Below are positions 1-10,690 of a stretch of 64,000 nucleotides of DNA, piece after piece; position 1 is the stretch's first letter; every line of letters starts with the position of its first letter. Source of the DNA: Protopterus annectens (Eukaryota; Chordata; Ceratodontiformes; Protopteridae); contig NC_056725.1 in NCBI RefSeq assembly GCF_019279795.1, positions 1,071,707,413 through 1,071,771,412 of the forward strand, read 5' to 3'. A program made the position numbers and the translations under genes. Under the pieces are notes generated by a model. The model did not search any database. It saw nothing but the letters and a program-made list of their open reading frames with translations, and was not told the DNA's origin.

Positions 1-345
1 CCGCAGTTGTGCAGTCCCATAGGAAGTGGATGGAGGAAGTGGCAGTAGCAGTGAAGTATAAAACATTCATTCCCTGAATAAATCATCTGCATGTACTGTT
101 ACATATCATAAGTCAGATAGCCAGGAATAGAGTGTAGTAACCCATTAATAAAGCAAAAACATGTCTGGAATACTATCTCTGCATGCGCTGTCATAGATAA
201 AAAGTGAGTGAGCCTGTAAAACAGTCTTGTAACCTATCAGTAAAGGTATAACATTTCCTGAATAGGTCTACTGTATGCAGTGTAATGTCAAATACAGGAG
301 AGAGCCTGTAGAAAAGAGTTTTAATGTAAATAAGAAAGGTATAAT
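1..345. repeat. Subterminal tandem repeats, ~93-bp unit, left end
   Basis: Units share a core reading roughly TAACCCATTAATAAAG followed by TCTGCATG, AATAAGTGAG and a spacer, and recur near 60, 131, 226 and 318. The segment 437-500 repeats 1-60 almost word for word, so there is also a larger duplication of about 435 bp. The same unit occurs in inverted orientation at 34,340-34,610. Repeats just inside transposon ends are known as transposase or Myb-partner binding regions in several DNA transposon families; that role here is inference. Confidence 0.7.
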
Positions 346-1214
346 ACTTGCAGTGTGTATGTGCCAGTTACTCAGAAATGTTGTTGTACCCTTGCAGTGA
401 AGAAATGTTACTCTGTTGTAGTAAGTGCTGACAACCCCCAGTAGTGCAGTCCCATATAAAGTGGATGAAGGAAGTGCCAGTAGCTGTGAAGTATGCAACA
501 GTCCTAAACATTTGTGAAATGGCTGACATGCATAGGTAAATCTGGCACACAAGTAGCCTGTCAAGGTGCTCCCCAGAAATGTTAGTGTGTTACCTGAAAA
601 GTAGGGTTGTGTAGAAAACAAGTGGAAAAGCCATGTGAACACATCCAGATGTGCAGATACATAAACAAGTCAATTTAATACAAGTATGTAGCAGTAACAT
701 CTGCATCCTGGACAGTTACCATGTCAGATATAGGCCAGGTATATCATTTAGTAGCAAAACCCATAACGCAATCAAATGCATGTTGCCTAGTGTAAGAATA
801 CATGTAGGGGATATACACCTGCAGTCAATAGGAATGTAGTGTACAGTTAAAGTACTAATAAGATGTTAATGGAGGTTTCTTTTTACACCCTACTCCATGT
901 GCATAAACAATGCAATTCCACACCTCAATGGGTATGTCTAATCTCATAACATTTGTTGGGACATATGTCCTATTGTTATATAAAATCTGCACTTATTTTG
1001 ATGCATGTCCCCTGTTAAAACACCACAATCTTGGTGGCCTGTTGCCACCAGTCATCCCTGCATGCTGATGGAATGTCCACTGTTGTTCAATACTTGCATG
1101 TGTTATGCTTGCTGTTCAACTGTTGTAACCCTGGTGTGTTGGGTTAATGGGAATATTATTGCATGCTGTTACAACTAACTTGGAATGCTGTTGTCTATGT
1201 TGTAATTAAACACA

Positions 1215-1610
1215 CCTAATCACAGAACATATGGGAAGGCCAGTCCCAGCAGACCCACCTGTCCCACCTCAGCTGGCAGTTGCACCTGGCACCAGCAGGT
1301 CTGGTGCCCAGCCCAGGCCACCCTCCTCCGTAGGTCCTGTGCCACCTTCGGGTGGAAGCACTGCAGGGGATGGGGCTCATCCCCCCAGCAAGCGTGGGTG
1401 GAGAAGGGCCTCCTATCACCTTCTGAAGGGTCCAGGTTGTGGTGCGTAGGGAGATCCAGCATTTAGTCGCTGATCCCCTATGCCAGCTCGAGGTGAGAGT
1501 GGCACGACTCATGGGTGAGCCTGCCCCTCCTACACAGCCCCCAGCACAGCAACCCTCGGGTCTGTGAAGGTCCAGTGGTGACTGCCCATGGGTGGGGATT
1601 TCAGTCCCAC
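1215..1610 (+). other. GC-rich block conserved in both arms, possible coding exon
   Basis: The local base composition is far richer in GC than its surroundings. The frame from 1,231 begins MGRPVPADPPVPPQL and is proline- and serine-rich; the right arm (33,446 downward) gives a nearly identical peptide. Further along, another frame at 1,436-1,565 reads REIQHLVADPLCQLE and the right arm reads REIERSVADPLSQLE, which looks like a short helical segment. The two parts lie in different frames, so this may be two exons or a decayed one. I do not recognise a domain. It sits on the same strand as, and upstream of, the Myb/SANT exons, so it could belong to the same transposon. Confidence 0.35.
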
Positions 1611-2149
1611 TTTTACCATCTGTTGGCTCATGGGCTTGCAATTTCCAAACATCCGTCCCCGTCAATTGTGTTCACCCACCCCATGTGTCATACTCCACCC
1701 CTGTATGCATCTTGTTTGTCTTTGTCTGTTTACCTAACCAACCTACCTCCCCAAATATACCTACTTCCTCTACCTCACTTTCCACTTTCCCCTGAAAAAA
1801 ACAAAAAAACCCCCAAAAAGGGCAATCTGTACCCGAAAAAAAAATACGCCCCATACATAGCTTCCCATTTCGCACATATGTCCATTGGACATGTACACTG
1901 ATAATTCTAATTGACAGTACAAAAAACTATGTTGTCCTCACCCCTCTCTCAGGGGTGGAAGGTTTCAAATTTCACTCCAAATTTTCAACATATGCACAGC
2001 TGTTGCTGGTAAAGAAATGGGCAGCTATGGACCTTCCCTACATCTGTCCTGCACATCCGAGCTTGTTTTCCTACTGTCTTTCCCTCTCTGTGCCCCCTTT
2101 TTCACCACTTTCCTATCTCCCCATTTTCTTTTCTTTCAAAGAAATTAGC

Positions 2150-2396
2150 ATGGGGGTTAGTGGGAATAAACACTTTTCAGCAGTAGTAAGCGGGATTAAG
2201 CGAGTGTGAGCATGTGTGCGCTTAGCTAAGCATCACTAAGCATCGTGCAAACCCGCTTACTACTGCTTAAAAGTGCCTTAGTCACTCTATGGCAGGGCCC
2301 TTGTTCTGCTGAGCCGCAAAATGAAAACCTCTGCCAGTCTCAAACCCCAGACCATTGACACAATAGACTGCATGAATTACCACTAAGCCACAACAC
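2150..2396 (-). repeat. tRNA-derived SINE (left-arm copy)
   Basis: On the minus strand the head reads TGGCTTAGTGGTAATTC (box A-like) and later GGGGTTTGAGACTGGC (box B-like). It is followed by a body with AAGGGCCC and a tail of short words built on GCTTAGC and AAGCAGT. The matching copy in the right arm is at 32,285-32,530 on the plus strand. Because both arms carry it at the same place, it inserted before the duplication. Confidence 0.6.
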
Positions 2397-3084
2397 ATAT
2401 ACAAATATTTCATGCATTACAATGAGGGAATGTAAATGGAAATTAGGAATGGTATAACACAAACCCTTTTCTGTGGGTCTTTACCAGCAGTGGTTGTGGA
2501 ATTGCATGACATGACTGTGAAAGGAGAACCAGCCATCCTAGCAGGGAATAATGTTACAGTAGCACCTTTCAAAACACCACACAGTATCAGACCAGTATAA
2601 ATACTGGCCACAGGAATACAGTGCAATAACCACATTTGTATGGCAGTTAATTGTGTAAGTGAGAAAAAAGTACATGCTCCCATGTATCCTGTGTTAGAAT
2701 TTGGAGGGGTGCGTACATGTCTACACTGAGATGTGTGTACTGGAAGCAGCAACATGCAGGTATGAGTACAACATGCATATAACTGGCTACAATCCTAGCA
2801 TCAGATAAGAGACATATACCAACCTTCAGACTGACACAGTGGCGTCCAGAGCAAACAAGAATGGGCCCCACCTTTGAAATCTGAAAGGGCTACGCCTACC
2901 TAACCTAGCATTTTATAGCAGTGGGCTGCAATCACAGTGAGTAATGCAATCACCAAACAGCAGGCTGCATGCAATTACTGAATGGTGGGCAGCAATTGGT
3001 GCAGAGGCTGTCACATGCACAAGTGCAGATACCTAGAAAAGCAGGCTGTACCTGCAGTCCACACATGCAATTATATCATTGCAG

Positions 3085-3124
3085 GTTTTGTGAGATAGAG
3101 AGTGAGAGAGAGAGAGAGAGAGAC
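3085..3124. repeat. (GA)n microsatellite
   Basis: An AG-rich run continues into a CAGACA-type mixture to about 3,170. The right arm has the (CT)n counterpart at 31,357-31,387. Confidence 0.9.
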
Positions 3125-3512
3125 ACAGACACAGACTGAGACAGAGACAGAACAGAGTGAGAAACAGAGACCGAAGGTTAAATACAGGGCAAAAACCCAA
3201 AACAAACCACCAATAATAAAAAAAAAAAACTACAAAACTGTAACACACGGAGCAGGGAAATACAAAGGTAAGGTATGTAACTCAAATGTATGTGTTGGCA
3301 TGTTGTAGATGTTCCTGCAGAGTACTCTACACACTGCAAATCATCCATGTGTGGCAGCAGTATGTATCTATCTGTATCTGCACATGTGCATAGGGCAAGG
3401 GACATACTGCAACTGTTAGTGAAGGGTGGACAGCTATCTGTCAGTGAAGGATGATATGTGCATATATCTATGTAGGTCATGATGTGTGGCCTAGAAGACA
3501 GCATGCAGTGTG

Positions 3513-3683
3513 CAGGAGTGGCCTTAGGTCAACTGTTGCCCTAGGCAAAAGGGCCCCACGGCACCCCCTACCACATTTCCTGGTGCCCCCATCCTTGTGT
3601 CCACATAAATAGTGGAAAATCACCCCTGCTAGAGCAGCACCCTAGTTGGCCGCCCAGCAGGCCTATGCCTAAGGCCAGCTATG
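3513..3683. mobile_element. hAT-like MITE, 171 bp, left arm only
   Basis: The element starts CAGGAGTGGCCTTAGG and its other end, read in reverse, is CATAGCTGGCCTTAGG, which match at 13 of 16 positions. The flanks GCAGTGTG and GTAGTGTT look like an imperfect 8-bp target duplication, the length hAT transposases make. The matching place in the right arm (near 30,800) reads straight through without it, so it serves as an empty site. There is no coding capacity. Confidence 0.55.
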
Positions 3684-3954
3684 GTAGTGTTGATACATGT
3701 CATGTGGTGGTTAAATGCTGTGGCACAAATTTGTCAGATCTGATGTGTTACAGACAGTGAGGCCTGCTAATGCTACAAGGGCTGAGGACACCCACATGCA
3801 TTCTGCACAACACTGTGCAATGTAATCACATACCTGTACATCCCACAACTGTCACATAAGTGATATCCCCACCATGAAAGGTGGACTGTACATGTGCCTA
3901 TATGTACATCCATGTGTACAGCAATGGATGTGTACATGTATGTGTATAGATATG

Positions 3955-3955
3955 C

Positions 3956-3987
<32 letters not shown>

Positions 3988-4030
3988 GCTATATATATAC
4001 ATATAGAGTGAGAGAGAGAGAGAGACAGAG
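3955..4030. repeat. (AT)n then (GA)n microsatellite
   Basis: About 30 bases of alternating AT are followed by a short AT-rich link and a GAGAGA run. The right arm carries the inverted and longer counterpart at 29,812-29,945. Confidence 0.9.
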
Positions 4031-4037
4031 AGACACA

Positions 4038-4897
4038 GGGTCATATGTACCGCAACAGGTGTGTGGTGAACAAGGCATGGACTGTAGACAAGTGTTGATA
4101 CTGCAGTGCCATTCCACCTTCCCAAAACAGTGTACCCATTAACTACCACATAGTCAGGGATCTACCTAACAGTGAAGGTGTGATTAGGGAACATGGGACA
4201 CAGGTGGACAGTAGCCTCCGCTTTGATGAAGACAGTGCCACACTACACATGTAGTCTGTCTGTGTGGTATGTGTCATGACAACAGGTGTGTCATCTATGG
4301 AAGTATAGGGTAGAGTTCCCCTCTACTCATCACAATGCCCTGTGTGGTATGTACTTCACATGACAACTACACCAGGTGAACAGGCCACAGACAGACCTCC
4401 CAAAGGGTAATACTGTCCGCAAACAGATGCCCTATGCAGACTGACTCACAAAACCACAACTACACTGTATTGCATACTGGACACACTGAGGTGACCTCTG
4501 CCTGACATACAGAGGTATGTCACACCCATAGCTGTGTGACAATCACCATGGCTACATATCACAATCCCTCGGGGATACACGCTATAGGGCCCTAAACCTT
4601 GTCAGCTCACTAAACAGCACATGCTGGAGGGATAGGTTCCCATCTCAGACATATGCCATACACCAAAATAGACCACATAACAATAGCAAACAAGGCTCCT
4701 CCTTAGCAGTTGTTATAAATACCCCTGATGATTGTGTGGAAGATTGTTAATACACTGCAGGAAACACCTCTGTGGTTCAGGTTGGCAGGGGCAAGTGAAA
4801 TCAAAGTACATGTGTGTCAAAGGCCAGGGTAGCATATGGCTAGGCTGCCGTAGGCCCTAGGGCCAATCGCATATTACCTACCTATGACACTATGCAC
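4038..4897 (+). mobile_element. 5'-truncated, decayed CR1 LINE (left-arm copy)
   Basis: Nucleotide words match the C-terminal reverse transcriptase part and 3' end of the better CR1 copies at 47.4 and 55.2 kb. The 3' end reads GGCTAGGCTGCC then CCCTAGGGCCAAT and a TACCTACCTATGA tail, the CR1 end sequence seen elsewhere in the window. No long reading frame survives. The right arm holds the same truncated copy at 28,927-29,790, inverted, next to the same microsatellite. Confidence 0.65.
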
Positions 4898-4899
4898 TC

Positions 4900-5895
4900 A
4901 CACATGTACTTAATGCAATAGCTGCTATGTGAAGTTGAATAAGTGTAACGCTGAATGTGTGCAAGGTTTGTAAATGTGTGATAGCTTAGTGTGATGTTGT
5001 ATCTGACATGGTAGTGCCTATCCTAGCTGTGAGGACAGCAACTGATGTGTAATGTACTGTTAGGCAGACATAGTAGTACGGCATATGATGTGACGTAGTT
5101 CTCCGTTGACGAATGTGGTGCCTCATTGTAGGCTAAAGCAATACATGCATGCTTAGTGAATGGTACTGCTGGTGAATCCATCACCAATATGAACTATAGT
5201 ACTACCTGAAGCTGTAGGGTTAAACAGCACAGTATGGTGTGCGTTCACATTGCTTGGAAAAACTGTCATGTGTGTTTCCTGTAGTCTGCACAGAGGACAG
5301 ACTGCAGGCACAAGGGTGTGTAAGTAGTGGCACACAGCACCATATGGTACACAGGTAATGCTCATCTGTGTTGGCATACAGTGGTGCATTGTATGTTTGC
5401 CTGATGTGTGTGTGATTATGCCTGTACAATGGCTGCAATCATATGTGTGTTACAGGGTTAACGTGTGTATCCAGCAACATATATAGTCTGTTACAGCAGT
5501 ATGCCACCTATAGTAACAACTGGACACATCTGTTAGGCAGGGCTATGGCATCAATGACTACAGTGTTTGATTGGTACTACTGTACCTGTACTTTACATCC
5601 ATTGCAATGGATAACATCTCTGTTTGTGCATTGGTGCGATATACACTCCTGTCTTGAGGTTGTGAAATGTGTCACAAACAGTGTGCCGGGTACTGTTGTA
5701 TAGTGGTGTGATATATAGAGTCTGCCAGGCAGTGTTAGTTAGTTGTGGCCTGAGAACCAATAAGTGTTATTGAACGTGTGTAACCACTGACAGACAATAG
5801 GATGGTATATATGTCAGTAAAGTGATATATGTGGGTAAAGGTGTAAAGTGTGCCACAGGACACTCTCACACATATTGTTCATATATTTTTCAGCC
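4900..5895. other. Arm sequence without a recognised gene
   Basis: This stretch is collinear with 27,900-28,900 in the right arm. The reading frames here are short and not shared between arms. It lies upstream of the Myb/SANT exon and may contain its promoter or upstream introns, but no element is clear. Confidence 0.4.
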
Positions 5896-5897
5896 AG

Positions 5898-6576
5898 ATG
5901 GCCCACTAACGCAATCCAGCTTACACAGCGGATGAGGAAGAGGTGATACTCAACAGTCTTTTGCAGCAGTACACTATGCTCTTCTCCAGAAGCAGCCAGC
6001 ACCAGCAGGAGCGGACTGCACTGTGGTAGGAACTTGTTAGTCGGGTAAATGACATAGGCATGCATAACCGGACATATGAGCAGGTACGCCATCACTGCAG
6101 TGATTTAATTAGACAAGTCCGGCGGCGTGCATCTGATATCCAAATACAGCAGCTTGCCACAGGTGGTGGGGGTGACCATTCACCCCCCCCCCATCAGAGT
6201 GGAGGAGCTGCTCCTAAGCATGGTGGCTCCTGGACAACAGCTACAGCAACCTCTGACGTGTTGTAATGGAGGCCAGAGCCACCCAGCACATCCACCTGCA
6301 CCAAGCAGGTAACATGCCCTATCTGTAGACTATAGTTAACTGTATTGTTAGATTATGTGTACATGAGATGTGTACTGTGTGTTTAGCAGTTCTGCTGCCT
6401 ATTGTTGTGCAATACGGATAGTTTGTATAATATCCCTACACCTGTGACTGTTGACTGTTGTTGTACTGCAGTTTAGCATACCCACTGTAGCAATGCCACA
6501 GTTGTGGCCACTGATGAACCCTCTCATATTTTCATAGGTCCCTCTGGTGTGACGGCAGGGCAGCCGATCCATGCTG
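5898..6576 (+). pseudogene. Harbinger Myb/SANT-like gene, exons 1-2 (left-arm copy, broken)
   Basis: Exon 1 (5,898-6,308) begins MAH and codes for a Myb/SANT-like domain: AYTADEEEVILNSLLQQY, then an interval, then NRTYEQVRHHCSDLIRQVRR and a glycine run. This is the DNA-binding partner encoded by PIF/Harbinger transposons, which in the family recruits the transposase to the transposon ends. After the domain the best frame is VEELLLS then MVAPGQQLQQ. The exon ends CAG with a GTAACATG donor. Exon 2 (6,538-6,576, 39 nt) lies between TTTTCATAG and GTGAGT and reads PSGVTAGQPIHA. Both borders are kept in the right arm. This copy has a stop at codon 4, a TAG after the TALW residues, and a frame slip in the proline-rich part. 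Later exons are missing here. Confidence 0.75.
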
Positions 6577-6959
6577 GTGAGTGTGTTATACCTGTAATGT
6601 GGATTCATTCACATCTACATGCACCACTCATCCCATGTCTGTACATTGCATGCATTTGCTACACCTGTGCCCACTATTATGTGATATGGACATAGTCGCT
6701 GTCATCAGACATGGCAATCTATGTGTCACACAGATAACACATGCAGCCATGGTATGTATACCATTGAGTGATGGTCCACATGACATTGCAGAGCAGATAA
6801 TACTTGCACAGCAATGTTGTGTCCATGTACACATTGTTTTCCAGGGTGTAGCCAATCATTGAACAACTACACACATGCATCAAAGCCATGTATAATGTCA
6901 TTAGATAGGGCCGTCTACACTTGCACTGCATGGTGTTGAGCAACACATGGTCTGCCTGC

Positions 6960-8050
6960 TGGCACGTGTGTGGTGACGGTTTGCCTTATACACCACCTCA
7001 ATGGCATGACTATAACCAATCATTAGATGATGTCCTGACAAATGACTCACAGTTGTAGTGAACTCAGTAACAGTTGGATCCTTCAAGTACTATACTATAA
7101 CAGTAACCAGTGGTATTGACCACCACACGTTCCTGGGACCCCACCTGTGTGGCATAAAGCCCTCTTCGGTACATGCAAACATACTAGGGATATGTCCATC
7201 CACATCTGGAAATGCATGTATTGGCCTAAACTGTATTCCCCGGATGGGACGCATATCCTACACAAGGGTATCATACAGACAGATATCTGTTGTCCAATAC
7301 ATGCTGTATAGCAGTATGCCATCTATGGCATAGTCATCCACATTTACCATACATACTATCCTGACAGTACCACATAGGTGGTAGCCCTAAACATGTATGT
7401 TGGGTACCAATGTGTACAGACAGACACGTGTTATGTCATCTGTCCCTTGGTATCCACATATCTATAGGTATTGTGGGGTCACTCAGAGTTTCACATAACA
7501 CATTAGGGGCCTGCCTGCATATCCACAGGGCTGGTGCACACCTATCATAACTGTCCATTATTGCCAGTCGTTTTTGTGTATGAACATGTCTGACATATAC
7601 CCCAGCAATTACCCTCACTCACAGTACTATATAGTACGTGTCATGGGTGTGTGTGGCAGGAATGTCCTTGGCCATGGATCACTACATTGGCTGGTCTTGA
7701 CGCATACATACATATGTGACCTATGATCTGAGAAGCAGCGGCACAATCTGTCGAAGGTTACAAATGTATTCATGTAGTATGCAGGATTCACACCTATGTA
7801 CTGATTGAGGTCATATGTACACAAATCTATTTGACACGCAGATACCCGATGTGTGCAATTCACATACTGTTTGAAACATATGTCATACCATAGTAAAAGC
7901 AAAACCCACACTGCATTGAACACCTGTGGCACACACACAGCATTTGCAGGACTCAAACCTCTACCTAACTATGATATGATACTAGAGAGATACACATTAA
8001 CACGGCACGCCATATGTATTACTGGGTGACTTCTATTCTCCTTAAATAAT
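6960..8050. other. Inner end of left arm and unassigned sequence
   Basis: Positions 6,960-7,210 pair with 23,410-23,650 of the right arm. From 7,210 to 8,050 I see no partner and no convincing gene. A minus-strand frame at 7,627-7,956 contains NPAYYMNTFVTFDRLCRCF, which faintly recalls the N-terminal part of Harbinger transposases, but the match is too weak to call. Confidence 0.35.
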
Positions 8051-9870
8051 TGTAGGATGCTGACATCATCAGACTTTCCGAAGAGGGATGTACCTCTTTT
8101 AAAATGTGTTTTCACAGTCTCCAAAAAGGCTACTCCTCTCAAAAGAAAGCACACACATAGCATTTGCAGGACTCAAACCCCTACCTAACTAGTTTATGAC
8201 ACTAGTGAAATACGCATTAACACGACGCACTATTTACTTTATTGGGAGCATTGTTTTCCAAAGCTCTATTTGTAGGATGCTGACATCATCACACTTGGCA
8301 AAGACGTATTCACCACTCCTAATGTATTTCCACAGTCTCCAAAAAGGCCACCCTTCTCAAAGGCAGTCACACACATTCACAGAATTCAAACCTCTATTTA
8401 ACTGTGTTATAACACTAGTGAAACACGCATTAACACAGCATGCTATTTGCTTTATTGAGAGCATTCTTTTCCAAAGCTCTATTTGTCGGATGCTGACATC
8501 ATCACACTTGGCAAAGAGGTATTCACCACTCCTAATGTATTTCCCCAGTCTCCAAAAAGGCCACTCCTCTCAAAGGCAGTTTCACACACAAATATTCAGC
8601 ATTTGCAGGAGTCAAAGCCTTACCTGTGTTATGACACTAGTGAGATACACATTAACATGACACGCTATTTGCTTTACTAGGAGCATTTTTTTCCAAAACT
8701 CTATTTGTAGGATGCTGACATCATCACACTTGGCAAAGAGGTATTCACCACTCCTAATGTATTTCCACAGTCTCCAAAAAGGCCAGTTCTCTCAAAGGCA
8801 GTCTTACACACACACATTCACAGGATTCAAACCTCTATCTAACTATGTTAATATACTGGAGAGATGCGCATTAAAACGGCATGATATATACTTTACTGGG
8901 TGGTTTCTGTTCTCCTTGAATAATTGTAGGATGCTGACATCATCAGACTATCTGAAGAGGGATGTACCTCTTTTAAAATGTGTTTTCACAGTCTCCAAAA
9001 AGGCTACTCCTCTCAAAATAAATGATACACATCCCCCCACACACACTTAGCAAGACTCAAACCCCTACCTGACTATGATATGACACTAGTGAGATACGCA
9101 TTAACATGATGCACTATTTGCTTATTGAGAACATCCACTTCCAAAGCTCTATTTGTAGGATGCTGACATCATCACACTTGGCAAAGAGGTATTCACCACT
9201 AAGAGGTATTCAGCACTCCTAATGTATTCCCACAGTTGCCAAAAAGGCCACTCCTCTCAAAGGCAGTCTCACATATACACACAGGATTCAAACCCCTATC
9301 TAACTATGTTATGATATTAGGGAGATATGCATTAACATGGCATGCTATATGCATTACTGGGTGTTTTTTGTTCTCCTTGAATATTTGTAGGATGCTGACA
9401 TCATAAGACTTTCCGAAGAGGGATGTACCTCTTTTAAAATGTGGTTTCACAGTCTCCAAAAAGGATACTCCTCCCAAAGGGGAACACACACATACTCACC
9501 CCCACTTGGCATTTGCAGGACTCAAACCCCTAGCCGACTATGTTATGACACTACAGAGATACGAATTAACCCAATGCGCGACTTGCTTTACTGGGAGCAT
9601 TCATTTCCAAAGCTCTATTTGTAGGATGCTGACATCATCACACTTGGCAAAGAGGTATTCACCACTCCTAATATGTTTCCACAGTCTCCAAAAAGGCCAC
9701 TCTTCGCAAAGCCAATCTCACACACACACATACTCAGCAATTGCAGGATTCAAACACCTACCTAACGATGCTATGATACTAGTGAGATACGCATTAACAC
9801 AACACGCTAGAAGCTTGACTGTGTGGTTTTTATTCACATGCTATATTTGTAGGTTGATGACATCATCAGA
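8050..9870 (-). repeat. SINE-derived satellite, 9 units of ~220-235 bp
   Basis: The phrase GGATGCTGACATCATCA recurs near 8,053, 8,274, 8,489, 8,709, 8,928, 9,158, 9,390 and 9,626, with a decayed ninth near 9,850. Two unit types are mixed: one continues CACTTGGCAAAGAGGTATTC and the other GACTTTCCGAAGAGGGATG, in the order B A A A B A B A. Each unit holds, on the minus strand, a tRNA-like segment with TAGCGTGTCGTGTTAATGCG (box A-like) and GGGTTTGAGTCCTGC (box B-like). The array therefore seems built from tandem copies of a tRNA-derived SINE. Reading frames inside it are by-products of the repeat. Confidence 0.8.
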
Positions 9871-10690
9871 CTGGACATGGTAATGTGTGTGCACTTAGTG
9901 TTATGCAATCCCAGGAGTGAACCTTGTGGGTCAGCAGGTGTGAACATCTTGAACAGGAACACACAATTCATACCTGGTGTGATCTATCTGTGGACATATT
10001 ACCATTCCTTCATATGACAATACATATTCATGCATGGATTGTAGGTTTTGTGGATACCACATGTGTCTGTGATGTTGGTAAAGGACTATTCAAAGTCTAT
10101 GTGGGACCTGTGTTGCTCCTGTCAGTAATGTATGTCCTGGGTGGCTGCCTTGTGAGATATCTAGCAAGTTTGGGGAACATGATGTGCTCATTAACATACC
10201 ACAGACATTTGGGTTGTGTGCTTGTCGGTTTACAATATCTCTGTTCCTGACTGCAATCATGATGGACTCCATGGACTAGCATGTTGGACTTCGTAGGCTT
10301 ATAGGAATATAGTTCCCATGGTGTGTTGTGCACCAACACTTGTGGGATGTGTCACATGTTGCTGTAACACATTCAACGGTGTAAGATCCTGTAGAGAGTG
10401 TGAGGCTCAACAGACTGTTCGGGTGCAGTGTCTGTTTGTCCTGTCATTCATTTATGACACATATGGGGAAACAATGTTATCCACGTGATGGGATTCATTT
10501 GGCATTGGGAGGACCAGTTTACACATGCTACATGTGATATCTCCTGGTATGATGTTAGGGCCTTTTGTCATTGGGAGGTGGGTATGTATGTATGGGCCTG
10601 TCTGACAGGATGTTGAAATTGTCAGTCAGGTACAGTTGACCCTGACTCAGGACATATATGACTTTACATCGATATTTGAACACTAAAACC
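9870..10690. other. Unassigned spacer
   Basis: No repeat partner, coding domain or tRNA-like signal is visible. A plus frame at 9,924-10,250 (108 codons) has no recognisable motif and is likely chance. Confidence 0.4.

Larger units (their letters stand above)
1..7210. repeat. Left arm of a large diverged inverted duplication
   Basis: Read on the reverse strand, this stretch finds its partner in 23.4-34.6 kb in the same order. Matching anchors are 437-500 with about 34,190-34,260, 1,231-1,500 with 33,180-33,450, 2,150-2,396 with 32,285-32,530, 3,300-3,380 with 30,840-30,920, 4,040-4,900 with 28,925-29,790, 5,898-6,576 with 27,189-27,871, 6,780-6,960 with 25,930-26,110, and 6,960-7,210 with 23,410-23,650. 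Identity by eye is high in the Myb exon (roughly 85-90 percent) and lower elsewhere. The arm runs off the window at position 1, so its outer end is not seen. It is shorter than the right arm because the right arm holds 2.3 kb of extra Myb-gene exons and microsatellite and has expanded AT and T-rich repeats. Confidence 0.85.

Noticed and set aside
1515-1901. 128-codon plus frame overlapping the GC-rich block
   Set aside because: Right-arm counterpart keeps only short parts in frame and the end runs into a pyrimidine- and A-rich stretch; not convincing as a separate gene.
6960-7210. Similarity of translated left-arm sequence to the frame near 23.4 kb, suggesting a second env relic
   Set aside because: The likeness follows from inverted nucleotide homology of the arms; nothing on the left shows envelope domains or neighbouring retroviral parts.
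8050-9870. Regularly spaced repeats that could suggest a CRISPR array
   Set aside because: Units are 220-235 bp of nearly continuous similarity without short repeats and unique spacers, and the setting is a vertebrate genome.
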